A stretch of 64,000 nt of DNA from Lumnitzera littorea (GCA_024138015.1 JAMXBB010000004.1:80697613-80761612), one strand, 5' to 3'. Positions 23,913-35,000 are shown, counted from the first letter of the stretch. Translations and numbers: made by a program. Notes: generated by a model not told the origin, from the sequence alone.

Positions 23913-24993
23913 TGTCTCTCATGAATTTTGATGATAACAAAAAGAGAAGGATGCTAATGGAGTAACAAGTATGTAGGTATTCTTAGAAAGTTTAAAATTA
24001 CAAATGAAGTTGTTTTCAGAAACTTATTCAGAAGGTCTCAATTGATTGAAAAAGAAACAAGTCTAAAAATCTTCAGAGAACGTTTCAAAAGCTTTTGTAA
24101 GAAAAATCAATACAACATTTCAATAACTTGTTCAGATACTTCGAAGAAAAAAAAAAAAACTAATACTCTTTAGAAGGTTATTCAAATAGTTAGCCTGGAA
24201 GAGTAATGTTGAAAACTAACACATATCAAATTCGAAGTAAACAAGGCCTAACTCCACTAGATTGGGTATATTAGGGAAATACACTTAATCCTATTTCACT
24301 TAAGATGGAATTAAGAATCTATGGGGATTATTTTTAAGTGAACGTATCTTTAGATAAATCAAGATAACATCTTGCATCGGATAAGGATAAGATTGGTTTC
24401 AGATCTTATGGGATTTCAATTTTAAAACTAAAGCTTATTTGGAAATTGCTAATCAAGCATATTTTACCATCAATATTCAAATTTGAAGCTTATCTGAAAG
24501 TTGTTGATCAAACATATCATACTAAGTTCAGAGGATCGGATTTAAAATTCAAAACACCAAGATCTTCTCAAAAATATCTATAGATTATCTAGGCATTGAA
24601 AAGGATGAACACAATTTGAATGCAACATTTTTAGATATTAGAAGACTTAAGTATAAAAGGAAAAGTGATTGAAAATTGTAAGCACGAATCTGAGAAGCAA
24701 AACCTTACACGTATATTATACTTAGATCATGAGCAATTTCTACTATTTGAAAGAGCATAGAATGAATTTTAGATACTTCTTCAAAAAGTTGAACTAAAGT
24801 GGATCTCTTATCGATCATTACTTGTGTTTTTATCCAAAATCATTTGAGATTCATTTTGTTGTTCTCACTTACTTTTCATAAAATTTGTTTGTTGTTTGAG
24901 TGTTGAGAGAAGTTAGATTGTACTCTGTAGCTCTGTAATGAAAATTAGAAGATATCAATTCACCCCCAACCCACCCCACCGAACCCCCCCTTC

Positions 24994-25026
<33 letters not shown>

Positions 25027-25035
25027 ACCCCAACC
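23913..25035 (+). mobile_element. 3' LTR of the copia element, running into the gap
   Basis: Begins TGTCTCTCATGAATTTTGATGATAAC, a start style common in SIRE-type LTRs. A TATA box, GTATAAAAGG, is at 24651-24660, with a typical transcribed segment after it. It ends in ATCAATTCACCCCC and a C run of about 29 bases (24997-25026). The true end and the flanking duplication lie in or beyond the assembly gap. Confidence 0.7.
24652..24660 (+). promoter_or_regulatory. TATA box of the copia LTR
   Basis: TATAAAAGG about 740 bp after the LTR start and preceded by GAAGACTTAAG; the U3/R border position is as expected for a SIRE-like LTR. Confidence 0.6.
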
Positions 25036-25135
25036 NNNNNNNNNNNNNNNNNNNNNNNNNNNNNNNNNNNNNNNNNNNNNNNNNNNNNNNNNNNNNNNNN
25101 NNNNNNNNNNNNNNNNNNNNNNNNNNNNNNNNNNN
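25036..25135. other. assembly gap of exactly 100 N
   Basis: One hundred undetermined bases. The round number suggests a placeholder of unknown true size. The left side is a long poly-C tract and C-rich sequence resumes near 25187, consistent with sequencing or assembly failure in C-rich LTR DNA. Confidence 0.99.
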
Positions 25136-25995
25136 TCTCTTCCCTCATTATATTCTTCCTTGAAAAGCTACCTTGAAATACTTTCCCCACCCCCCCCTCC
25201 CGCCCACACACATACACACACACACGCACAACCCTCTTTCTCTTGATATCTTATTACAAGACCAACAAGATCATACCTTCAAAGCTTGTAAAGTGGATGA
25301 AAGTGGGCATGTATGTGATGGGAGTGATTTGGAGTAATGAAAATCAGTGTGGAGAGAGTATCACAAGGTAGATTTTTCAAGAAGGTATAAAATGAGGAGA
25401 GAGAAGGGGAAATTTCTTTATATACTTATATGTCAAGAATCTGATCACACCCATGACTCAAGGCATGATGGTTCTTTTACCCTTAATCACGGACATGATG
25501 GATCTCATGATTAGTGCTATGACTATAGAATCTTGGACTCTTATAGCCTACATCCCCCATTTGTCATGGGTGTAATAATACCTATGACTAATGCTGTGCG
25601 AAAATTTGTAAGTGTATCCCTTAAAGTAGGGCTGCGAACAAGGGTGTAATAGATAGGTAAGGATCTTCCACAGTCATGATAGACAGGTGGCTTACCCCTA
25701 TTACTTAGTCACGACCGTGATAGAAATTGTGATTAGCACTGTGCTAGAAAAATTAAGTACTTACCTTGGCCATGAAGGGTGTTGAGATATACATCCTCTA
25801 TCTAATTCCCCATACTTAGTGAAATTTTATCCTCTCCTTTTGAATTTCCATGACTTCACTTAATCGTTCTTTTCTTTTTTCTTAAAACTTCAACAAATAC
25901 AACCAAAACAATCAAACAACAATGATAACAACAAGTAATCTAAACTTAACAAACTCAAAGTGAACAAAACAAACGCAAGTTGACTAATCGAATCA
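25136..25995 (-). mobile_element. putative Athila-like LTR portion (minus)
   Basis: Lies directly downstream (minus sense) of the gag end at 25996. A TATA-like TATATAAAG occurs on the minus strand at about 25418-25426. The upstream (U3) side, 25440-25780, is full of short CATGAC/GTCATG and GTGATT/AATCAC dyads. The segment 47785-49280 has the same layout, also next to this gag but on its other side. I infer the two LTRs of one element, heavily diverged. The CA-repeat and C-runs at 25187-25230 adjoin the gap. No exact ends are defined. Confidence 0.45.
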
Positions 25996-26145
25996 AATGA
26001 TACATGCTTGTTTAACATCTCAAGCATGATGTTCCCGAAGACATTTAGCTTCATTCCTCAAACTAGAGAAGTCTCAACTCCTCCACTCCTTAAGGTTACA
26101 GCTTTGACTTGTTCTTTTGGGTTAGCCTCAGCATTTCCAGGTAAA
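25996..26145 (-). pseudogene. Athila-like gag relic, C-terminal piece
   Basis: Minus-strand continuation of the gag at 46162-47471 after removal of the nested insertion. The junction reads SLPGNAEANPKEQVKAVTLR, the hallmark of Athila-type gag (N-P-K-E-Q-x-K-A-x-T-L-R-S-G). A stop follows shortly after, and no protease or pol follows, so the element lost its pol. The last five bases, GTAAA (26141-26145), are the target duplication of the gag-protease element. Confidence 0.8.
26141..26145. other. target-site duplication GTAAA (left)
   Basis: Identical to 46157-46161. The pair brackets the plus-strand gypsy element at 26146-46156. Deleting one copy together with the element joins the two Athila gag halves in frame. 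Confidence 0.92.
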
Positions 26146-26215
26146 TGATGGAAATCAACCTCTAACAATATCCAAGCCAAGTCCTATCAATACTTGCCGA
26201 GGTTGAGCTATAACC
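26146..26215 (+). mobile_element. 5' LTR of the gag-protease element, first piece
   Basis: TGATGGAAATCAACC start; the 70 bp match the first 70 bp of the 3' LTR at 45291. It is interrupted after GAGCTATAACC by the Tat element. The 3' LTR at about 45350 shows the uninterrupted site (GAGCTGCAACCAAAAGG), a natural empty-site control. Confidence 0.92.
26211..26215. other. target-site duplication TAACC (left)
   Basis: Repeated at 42377-42381. It brackets the Tat element exactly, as the uninterrupted sister LTR (CAACCAAAAGG near 45357) confirms. Confidence 0.95.
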
Positions 26216-27182
26216 TATCAAGCCTGGTTTTTCACCCTCCTAGTTCTTTTTATAAAATTAGGTCTTTTCTAAACTGATTAATACTAAACTCTACCCGTTT
26301 AATATTGACCCTCGACTAGGATTTAAAGAAGACCATCTTTTTCCAACTTGAAAAGATTTAGAGTCGCCACCCGACTAGAGTCGGGAAAAGCGAATAAGTT
26401 ATAACCAATTGAGTGGATTGGTTATAACTTAGCTACCGTTTTATCGATTAAAAAACCAAATTATAAATACGGTTTTTTTAAAAACTAAAGATCTGGATCC
26501 GAGGGTTAATTTATTAAACCCTAAACAGGTACCGCTTTTAACTTTTCAAATTTAGCTTCGCTTTTCAAATATACCCTTTTTAATTTCTAAAAAACATCTA
26601 ATTATGATACACGTGACTAAATTGATTAATTTACATAAATATCTAAATATGGAAAAAATAAAACTTTCCATATTTTAAGTCGCCCCATACTTGCGAACGG
26701 ATGCCTACGCACCCGCTATTCAGGATTAAACGTACGTAGTTCTTTTAATGAAAATATAGCGGGTTAATTGATTTTAACTTTGGAAAAATTGTCGGGTTTA
26801 CGTTTTTACCCATTTTGAGTTGATTTGAGAAAAGATTATAAGGGGTTCTAAGTTGGATTTTATTTTTGGAAATTCTAAATGATTCTAATTTGAAAATTGA
26901 TTTATTTATTTTCATTTATTTTTAGAAAACTCAATTTTTCTAAGTATGAGAACGATTTTTGTTTACTAACCTATTTATTTATTTTTATTATATTATCTTA
27001 TTTATTTTATACTTAATCTATCTATTTCTATTAAAATAAATAAATAGACTACTTACTTTCTTTCTTTTTTTTCTCTCTTTTTTTTTTTTCTTCTCTTTCT
27101 TTTTTTTTTTCTTTTTTTCTTTTGTTTTCTCTCATTTATAACATTTACAAATAAACAAATGAATAAAATTAAAAAAAAAAAA

Positions 27183-27347
27183 GGTCGGCTTGGAGTCGGC
27201 TTAGATTGGCTCACTTCGACTTGGATCAGCTCGGTCAGCTTACTTCAATTTGAGTCAACTCACTTCGACTTGAGTCAATTTACTTCAGCTTGAATGGGCT
27301 TACTTCGGCTTGAATAGGCTTACTTCGACTCAGATCGGCTCACTTCG
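27183..27347. repeat. about 20-bp minisatellite in the Tat 3' LTR
   Basis: Seven to eight degenerate units of the type GGCTTGAATCGGCTTACTTC. The other LTR has the corresponding array at 41472-41607 with fewer units. It lies downstream of the TATA box in element sense, hence in the transcribed leader. Confidence 0.8.
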
Positions 27348-27489
27348 ATGGTGGTGGTTTTCGTCAACAAACACCTTAAGGGATGCTATTTTAGAGAGAG
27401 AGGAACCGTGCTAGAGAGAGAAAACTTCGATTTTTGTTTTTCTAAAGTGTTTCAAAGTTTTCATTGTGTTTTGAAAATGAAGAGTAGAC

Positions 27490-27500
27490 CCCTATTTATA
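27490..27500 (-). promoter_or_regulatory. TATA box of the Tat 3' LTR
   Basis: TATAAATAGGG on the minus strand, conserved at 41749-41760 in the other LTR. A good match to the plant TATA consensus. Confidence 0.7.
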
Positions 27501-27751
27501 GTTGTCATGGTCGTGTTAAGGATGTAAAAAATTAAACGCAATATGATTTTCTTCCAATTTTGGATTGGACGAACCTAGATAATATGTGGTGCCAAATACA
27601 TAGCTGCACGTATATGAATATACCGGAGTGTATCGGAATGTATCTACCATACTTAGAAGTGAGTTGGTAAATGACGTAGCGATAACATAGCCCGTGACGT
27701 GGCGATGACATGGCAATAAAGTAAGAAAAGAAAATAAAAGATACATCTTGC

Positions 27752-27832
27752 ACCTGCCATGAATTGAACCCAAGATCTCTAAGTCATATAGAATATCAAG
27801 TCGAAATACTTATCCATTTGAGCTATTGGTTT
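27752..27832 (-). promoter_or_regulatory. tRNA-like segment with A and B boxes (3' LTR)
   Basis: On the minus strand, A-box-like TAGCTCAAATGG (27825-27814) and B-box-like GGTTCAATTC (27770-27761) occur in the order and at about the spacing of a tRNA gene, followed by CATGGCAGGTG. The T-arm and acceptor stem pair poorly, so a functional tRNA is unlikely. It lies about 250 bp upstream of the TATA box. The same segment is in the 5' LTR. Confidence 0.65.
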
Positions 27833-28264
27833 TTCCTTATCATATATGCAATTAATTGCACATATGGACCAAGTTAGCCTAAGTTAGATTCAAATCTAAG
27901 CTTAAACCCAACAGCCTTTTATTCAAAACTATTAAAATTGAAATTAAAATTAAAATTAAAATTAAAATCAAAATTATATTATATTTAAATAACCTAAAAA
28001 TTTATTATTTTCTAAATACCCTATTTTATTTTGTGACTTTTCAAATTTCTTTTTTTTTTTTTTGTATTTTTTCTAAATTTCTTATTTTTTTGTACTTTTT
28101 CCTATTTTTCTATCTTTTTATATTTTTCTAGAATTCCTATTTTTTCTAAATTTCTTCATTTTGGGGGCTTTATTTAATTTTCTATTTTTTTGAACTTTTT
28201 CTAATTTAGGACCCTATAACCTAATTTAAAAAATAAAAGGAGGGGCAAAAATTAGGTATCTACA

Positions 28265-28303
28265 ACTGCCCCTCTTTATGGTAAAGTTTGAGCAAAACTT
28301 TGC
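28265..28303 (-). promoter_or_regulatory. polypurine tract and hairpin of the Tat element
   Basis: Minus strand: GCAAAGTTT, loop TGCTC, AAACTTTAC, then CATAAAGAGGGGCAGT, then the LTR start TGTAGATACC. The tract primes plus-strand synthesis in the family. The hairpin aligns base for base with the one at 1095-1119; one stem pair has changed from G:C to A:T and one pair is a C-A mismatch. Confidence 0.82.
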
Positions 28304-28499
28304 TATAAAGATAAAACAGACGCTATTTTTGCCCCACGAGTGGATTTTATGCTAAGAAGCGCTACAACTAGCTTACTATCTTAAGTCCAATCTATCAGGG
28401 ATTTTGAGAAGAGAAGGGTGGCGCTCTAAGAGATGGCCAAAAAGATGAAAAGAAGGATTGAAGTTTGGTCATGCTCGTATGAATTGACAAAGTGAAGTG

Positions 28500-30835
28500 A
28501 AACAAGCTAAGCGCTCCTTGAGTTGGCAAAGACCCTAAAATGAATGAGTAAACTTGGTCATGCCTAAATGAGTTGACTAACCAAGACGCGCAAAGCACTC
28601 CTAGAGCTAGTTAAGGCCCTAAAAAAGAATAAGCGAACTTGATTGTACCTTGATGAGCTGACTAACCAAGGTGGGCAAAGCACTCTTAGAGCTAGCTAAG
28701 GCCCTAAAAAAGAATAAGCAAACTTGGTTGTACCCTAATGAGCTGACTAACCAAGGCGGGCAAAGCGCTCCTAGAGCTGGCTAAGACCCTAAAAAAGAAT
28801 GAGCAAACTTGGCCGTGCCCTAATGAGCTAACTAACCAAGGCAAGCAAAGCGCTCCTAGAGCTGGCTAAAACCCTAAAAGAGAATAAGCGAACTTGATCA
28901 TGCCTTGATGAGCTGACTAACCAAGGCAGGCAAAGCGCTCCTAGAGCTAGCTAAGACCCTAAAAAAGAATGAGCGAACTTGGTAGTACCCTGATGAGCTA
29001 ATTAATCAAGGTAGGCAAAGCACTCCTAGAGCTGGCTAAGACCCTAAAAAGAATAAGCAAACTTAGTTGTACTTTGATCAGCTGACTAACCAAGACGAGC
29101 AAAGTGCTCCTAGAGCTGGCTAAGACCCTAAAAAGAATAAGCAAACTTGGTCGTGCCCTGATGAGCTGACTAACCAAGGCAAGCAAAGCGCTTCTAGAGC
29201 TGGCTAAGACCCTAAAAAGAATAAGCAAACTTGGTGATACCCTGATGAGCTGACTAACTAAGGCGGGCAAAGCGCTCCTAGAGCTGGCTAAGACCCTAAA
29301 AAGAATAAGCAAACTTGGTCGTGCCCTGATGAGCTGACTAACCAAGGCAAGCAAAGCGCTTCTAGAGCTGGCTAAAACCCTAAAAAGAATAAGCAAACTT
29401 GGTGGTACCCTGATGAGCTAACTAACTAAGGCGGGCAAAGCGCTCCTAGAGCTGGCTAAGACCCTAAGAAGGATGAGTGAACTTGGTTGTGCCCTGATGA
29501 GTTAACTAACCAAGGTGGGCAAAGTGCTCCTAGAGCTAGCTAAGATGCTAAAAAGAATAAACCAACTTGGTTGTACCCTAATGAGCTGATTAACCAAGGT
29601 AGGCAAAGCGCTCTTAGAGCTGGCTAAGACCCTAAAAAGAATAAGCAAACTTGGTTGTTCCCAGATGAGCTGACTAACTAAGGCGGGCAAAACACTTCTA
29701 GAGCTAGCTAAGACCCTAACAAGGATGAGTGAACTTGGTTGTGCCCTGATAAGTTGACTAACCAAGGTGGGTAAAGTGCTTCTAGAGTTAGCTAAGATGC
29801 TAAAAAGAATAAGCCAACTTGGTTGTACCCTGATGAGCTGATTAACCAAGGTAGGCAAAGCGCTCCTAGAGCTAGCTAAGACCCTAAAAAGAATAAGCAA
29901 ACTTGGTCCTACCCTGATGAGCTGATTAACCAAGGCGGGCAAAGCGCTCCTAGAGCTGGCTAAGACCCTAAAAAGAATGTGGAAACTTGGTTGTGCCCAA
30001 ATGAGCTGACTAACCAAGGTAGGAAAAGCGCTCCTAGAGCTGGCTAAGGCCCTAAAAAGAATGAGGAAACTCAGTCGTGCCCTGATGAGCTAACTAATCA
30101 AGGCGGGCAAAGCGCTCCTAGAGCTGGCTAAGACCCTAAAAAGAATGAGGAAACTTAGTCGTGCCCTAATGAGTTGACTAACCAAGGTGGGCAAAGCGCT
30201 CCTAGAGTTGGCTAAGACCTTAAAAAGAATAAGCAAAATTGGTCGTATCCAGATGAGCTGACTAGCCATGGTGGGCAAAGTGCTCCTAGAGCTGGCTAAG
30301 ACCCTAAAAAGAATGTGGAAACTTGGTTGTGCCCAAATGAGCTGACTAACTAAGGTAGGCAAAGCGCTCCTAAAGTTGGCTAAGACCCTAAAAAGAATGA
30401 GAAAACTCAGTCGTACCCTGATGAGCTGATTAACCAAGGCAGGCAAAGCGCTCCTAGAGCTGGCTAAGACCCTAAAAAGAATGAGGAAATTTGGTCGTGC
30501 CCTAATAAGCTGACTAACCAAAGTGGGCAAAGCGCTCCTAAAGCTAGCTAAGACCCTAAAAAGAATAAGCAAAATTGGTCATGCCCTGATGAGCTGACTA
30601 ACCATGGCGGGCAAAGCGCTCCTAGAGCTAACTAAGACCCTAAAAAGAATAAGAAAACTTGGTCGTGCCCTAATGAGCTAACTAACCAAGGTAGGCAAAG
30701 CGCTCCTAAAGCTAGCTTAAACCCTAAAAAGAATAAGCAAAATTGGTCGTACCCTTATGAGCTGACTAATCAAGGTAGGCAAAGCGCTTCTAGAACTGGC
30801 TATGACCCTAAAAAGAATGAGGAAACTTGAAAGGC
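28500..30835 (-). repeat. 84/85-bp tandem array, about 28 copies, in the Tat 3' region
   Basis: The unit contains CTGATGAGCTGACTAACCAA, GCAAAGCGCTCCTAGAGCTG and GCTAAGACCCTAAAAAGAAT. The marker CAAAG recurs at 28591, 28676, 28761, 28846, 28931 and 29016 (period 85), then from 29100 to 30780 with exact period 84. Since 84 is 28 codons, long minus-strand reading frames with a 28-residue repeat (LILFRVLASSRSALPALVSQ) appear at 28998-30572; these are almost surely by-products of the periodicity. Satellite-like arrays in this position are known from Ogre/Tat elements. Confidence 0.95.
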
Positions 30836-31684
30836 TACTTAATAAGATGATGAAGGTAATTGCTTTACGAGTCGGTTAAGAGAAACTTGGTGAAAGAAAG
30901 TGCCCTACAGAACTTGGTGAAGAGAGGGGCTTGTTTGCAAGAAATTTGGAAGGACGAATTGGACTAAGATCGTATTTTCATAGGTTAGCCAAATACTAAA
31001 TGCAAAAAGTAAACGCCTCTGGGTTGGTTAAAAAAAGATTGTCAGGAGTAAAAGTGGTCTGAAATGCAAGAAAAAATTGGTATACTAACACTGTATAGAA
31101 ATACTCACCTAATCTTTATCGATAGCACCCAATCCATCAAACCTTTTTTGAAAAGCCCCTATTGGAAAATTACTGACTCTTATTTTAGTCCCTTATTATC
31201 AACCCAGATGCTCTTGACATACAACGTTCGAGACTTTGCTGGTTCTTTTTAGAGAAACCATAGAGATTAGCTCGATGTAGGAAAAAACGACCCACTATTT
31301 TTGTTTCTTTAGGACTTTTATGAACCTAAAAGCCTCATTCCCATCTACCGTAATTGCTTACTTGAGTTTCACCTTCCTTTGAAAAAATAGACAATAAAAC
31401 TCCCCATTGAGGGGGATCAATCCATAATAAAGTATTTAAAGAATTTTGTCAATTACCAATGTTCTAGATCTTATTCCTTAACTCCTCTCGTGTTTACAGT
31501 ATATAGGTTTGGTTAAATGAGGTCAAGGGAATTATACCTGTCCATGGAGAGGGTGATTATTCCAACAATGACAATGGCCAAAGATACCAAATTTTCTTGT
31601 AGATAATAAAAATCAGACCACAATGACGTTTAAAATGATTGGAATTTTCGTATCTTGAGCAAAATTCCCATTGATTTCTTATGG
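30836..31684 (-). other. Tat element, untranslated region after integrase
   Basis: No domain recognised between the end of integrase (about 31690) and the tandem array. It is less AT-rich than the neighbouring LTR and carries no long frame beyond a spurious 62-codon one. Confidence 0.6.
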
Positions 31685-32560
31685 ATAGTACAATTTTACA
31701 GCGTCGGCATTTATAGGATCTCTCAAATCTAGACCATCCATTTGGGACAAAATCAAAGCCCCTCCTGATAATACTCGCTTCATGACATAAGGACCCCTGT
31801 AATTGGGGACGAATTTCCCTCTAAAGTCTTATGCATTTAAGAGAGCTTTTCTTAACACCAAATCTCCTTCTTTGAGGTTACGAGGTCGCACCCTTTTGTT
31901 GAAGGCCAAAGCCATTCTTTAATGATAGCATTGATTATGACACAAGGCTATCAATCTCCTTTCATCAATCAGATTTAGCTATTCAGTGCGTTTCTTTATC
32001 CAATCGGCTTCGTCCAAATGAATTTCTAATTGTACCCTGAGTGATGGGATTTTGACCTCTATTGGTAACACTTCTTCAGTGTCGTATACTAAAGAGTATG
32101 GTGTTTCCCCAATCGACGTTCTAATGGAAGTCCGATAGGCCATGAGTGTGAAGGGTAACATCTCATGCCAGTCCTTATGTGTAACGGCTATTTTTTCAAT
32201 GATTCTTTTGAGGTTTTTGTTTACTGCTTCGACAGCTCCATTCATTTAGGGTCGATAAGGAGTAGAGTTCCTGTAACTGATTTGGAATTGCTAACATAAT
32301 TTTGTCATAAGCTTGTTGTTGAGATTGGTACCATTATCAGTGATGATTGTTTCAGAAGTCCCATACCGAGCCAAGATGTCCCTCTTGATAAACTTAACTA
32401 TGACCCCTTTAGTAACATTCGAGTATAACAAAGCCTCTACCCATTTGCTAAAGTAGTCGATGGCGACTAATATGAAGCGATGCCCATTAGATGCTCTTGG
32501 AGTGATAGGACCGATGATATCTATGCCCCACATTGAGAAAGGTCATGGTGCTAAGATGGC
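31685..32560 (-). pseudogene. Tat integrase
   Basis: Integrase joins element DNA to the host chromosome. On the minus strand the catalytic core shows all three acidic positions: D in SMWGIDIIGPITP (32533), D in ETIITDNGTNLNN (about 32335) and E in MNGAVEAVNKNLKRI (32245). The C-terminal part follows: DWHEMLPFTLMAYRTS, TPYSLVYDTEEVLPIEVKIP and GPYVMKRVLSGGALIL (near 31770). Stops replace single codons (for example before PFSMWG, before QFQISY and before MNGAVEA), most explicable by one C-to-T or G-to-A change. Same frame as the upstream RT and RNase H. Confidence 0.92.
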
Positions 32561-33705
32561 ATGCAATTCCTAAGGCAGAGCCTTTATCTTATTTACATAA
32601 ACTTAGCATAAATGATAGTGCCTAACATGTTTGATGCAATCACTTTCCATTGTTGACCAATAATACCTTAGCCTCATGATTTTCTTTGCCAACATGTACC
32701 CATTCAGGTGAGGGCCACATACTCCTTCATGTACCTCTTTCATTAAATTCTCGGCCTCTTCATCAGCCACATACCTTAAGAGTATACCGTCAAATGAGCA
32801 TCGGTATAAGGTGGACTCGCTTACTAAGAATTGGGTAGCTAGTCTCCTAATCATCTTTCTGTCTTTTTTCTTAGCCTTTTCAGGGTATGCACCTTGTTGT
32901 AAAAACACCTTAATATCATGATACCATGGCTTTTAGTCGTTTATACCCTCAATCGTTAGGTAGAAGGTAGGCTTATCCTCAATTTCAATAGTAAGGGGCT
33001 GAATCTCGACTCCACCAGATATCTGGCTCATAGATGCTAGCATAGCTAAAGCATCAGCAAATTGGTTATGAGTCCTTAATATGTGATTGAAGGTGACTTT
33101 TGTAAAACTTTTTGTTAATGCCATCAAATGCTGGTGATAAGGCACTAACTTAGGATCTTTAGTTTTGTACTCTCCCCGTACTTGGCCAATAATGAGTGAG
33201 GAGTCCCTATACACTTCTAATTCCTGAATGTCTTTCTTTAGGGCCATCTTAAGTCCCATGATACATGCTTCATATTCAGCAATATTATTAGTGTATGGGA
33301 AAACAAGCCATATGGCCACAGGATACTAAGTACCTTCAGGGGATATTAGTATTGCCCCATTTCCACATCTAGACATGTTGGCTGCACCATCAAAGAACAT
33401 TTTCCATTTTGGTGGCTCGTCATCCTTTCCCTTATCAGAGTTTTCTCCGACTACTAAAATACCCTCATCAGGAAAATTGATTTATACTTCTTAGGGAGTA
33501 CTATTAGAGGGGTTTTCTACTAATTGATCTGCCAAAGCTTGCCCTTTAACTGAATTTCGGTTCACATATGTAATGTCGAACTCTGATAGCAGCATTTGCC
33601 ACTTTGAGATTCTTCCAATTAGGGTCGATTTGTCTGCTAAGTACTTTAGGGGATCGTATTGAGTCAGTAATTCTACTTGGTAATAGAGTGTATATTGTCT
33701 AAGCT
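32561..33705 (-). pseudogene. Tat second RNase H-like domain, linker and integrase zinc region
   Basis: Minus strand: PPKWKMFFDGAANMSRCGNG (about 33400), NNIAEYEACIMGLKMAL (33300), VYRDSSLIIGQVRGEYKTK and HNQFADALAMLASM. This is the archaeal-type RNase H that marks the Tat lineage in addition to the normal RNase H. It is followed at 32908-32603 by the integrase N-terminal zinc-binding region (GVCGPHLNGYMLAKKIMRLRYYW and HVRHYHLC, with the H and C spacing still visible). Stops before KPWYH and after HYHLC. Confidence 0.88.
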
Positions 33706-35000
33706 AATGCATTACCCAGACCAATGCACAACAGGTTCTTTCAATTTCTAAATATATCTGCTCCCCTTCAGTGAATTTTCTACTTAAGTAGTATACAGCC
33801 CGTTCCTTTCCTTCCTCATCTTTCTGGCTAAGCATGCACCCAATGGACTCTGGTACTATTGTCAAGTATAGGAATAAAGGCTTCCTAGGTTTCGGAGCTA
33901 CCAGCATTGGAGGGTTCATGAGGTATTCTTTGATTGTTGTAAAGGCCTGCTCACACTCTTCATCCCAATTGATCATGGCATTCTTTTTTAACAACTTAAA
34001 TAAAGGACGACACTTGTCTGTGAGTTGGGATATGAACTGGGCTATATAGTTTAAATGGCCTAACAAACCTCTAATTTCTTTAAGTGTGCATGGTGGGGGC
34101 AGGTCAACTATCGCTTTAACTTTATCAAGATCCACTTCAATGCCCCTTTAGCTGATTATGAAACCTAACAACTTCCCTAAAGTTGCCCCGAAAGTACACT
34201 TCTCTAGGTTGAGTTTCAATTGGAATTTTCTCAACCTATCAAACAATCTCCTTAGATTTTCCGTATGATTTTCTCCTTCTTTAGACTTGGCAATCATATC
34301 ATCGACATATACCTTAACTTCTTTATGCATCATGTTATGAAAAATTGCTACCATGGCCCTTTGGTAAGTTGCCCCGGCATTTTTGAGTCTGAAAGGCATC
34401 ACTTTGTAGCAAAACGTGCCCCAAGTTATGATGAGTGTGGTCTTAGCTTTATCTTCTTTAGCCATTCAAATCTGGTTATACCCGGAAAATCCATCCATGA
34501 AAGAGAAAATATAGTTTCCTACTGTGTTATCGACCAATACATCAATATGGGTCAAAGGAAATCTTTAAGGGTTACTTGATTGAGGTCTCAAAAATCTACG
34601 TACACCCTGACTTTCCCATTCTTCTTCATAACTGGTACTATGTTAGCTACCCACTCAGGATAATCAGATACGTCAATGAAGCTGACTTCCAATAATTTTT
34701 TGACTTCTTCCTTGATTTTCAACAAGATATCTGGTCAGAACCTTCTCAACTTTTGTTTTTTAGGCTTAATATCCTCTTGAGTGGGTAAGTGATGGACTAC
34801 GATCGATGGGTCTAATCCAAGCATATTATCATAAGACCATGCAAACACGTCTTGATATTTGGATAGCAATGTGGTCATCTCTATCTTTTGATTTTCTTCC
34901 AAATTTCCCCCAACCTTCAATACCTTAGGGTTTTCATTGGTATGGACTTTAATCATCTTTGTTAGCTCATTAATGGAAATTTTACTCATTTCATGTTTTT
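33706..35000 (-). pseudogene. Tat reverse transcriptase and first RNase H
   Basis: Minus strand from about 35000. DVFAWSYDNMLGLDPSIVVHH opens the RT N-terminus, then VANIVPVMKKNGKVRVYVDF, FMDGFSGYNQI, VMPFRLKNAGATYQRAM, the intact catalytic YVDDMIAKSK (about 34310) and KCTFGATLGKLLGF. The RNase H follows: LKEIRGLLGHLNYIAQFI, WDEECEQAF, LFLYLTIVPESIGCMLSQ (degraded) and AVYYLSRKFTEGEQIY. From 34465 to 31979 the whole pol is in one frame, broken only by isolated stops; a frameshift lies between 34735 and 34465. Confidence 0.93.

Larger units (their letters stand above)
26216..28264 (-). mobile_element. 3' LTR of the Tat element (2049 bp)
   Basis: Minus-strand start TGTAGATACCTAATTTTTGCC at 28264, end CTTGATA at 26216. 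It pairs with 40524-42376. It is about 200 bp longer, mainly because of a segment near 27595-27705 and extra copies of a short repeat. Carries a tRNA-like segment (27752-27832), a TATA box (27490-27500), an array of TCGGCTTACTTCG-like units (27183-27347), (AAATT)n sequence near 27935-27975 and T-rich runs. Confidence 0.93.

Noticed and set aside
24938..25246. Proline-rich ORF across the gap
   Set aside because: It reads a poly-C tract and 100 N; not a protein.
28998..30572. Long minus-strand ORFs with a 28-residue LILFRVLASSRSALP repeat
   Set aside because: They follow from an 84-bp tandem array (28 codons) lying in a 3' untranslated region; at 85-bp units the frame is lost and no start or homology supports a protein.
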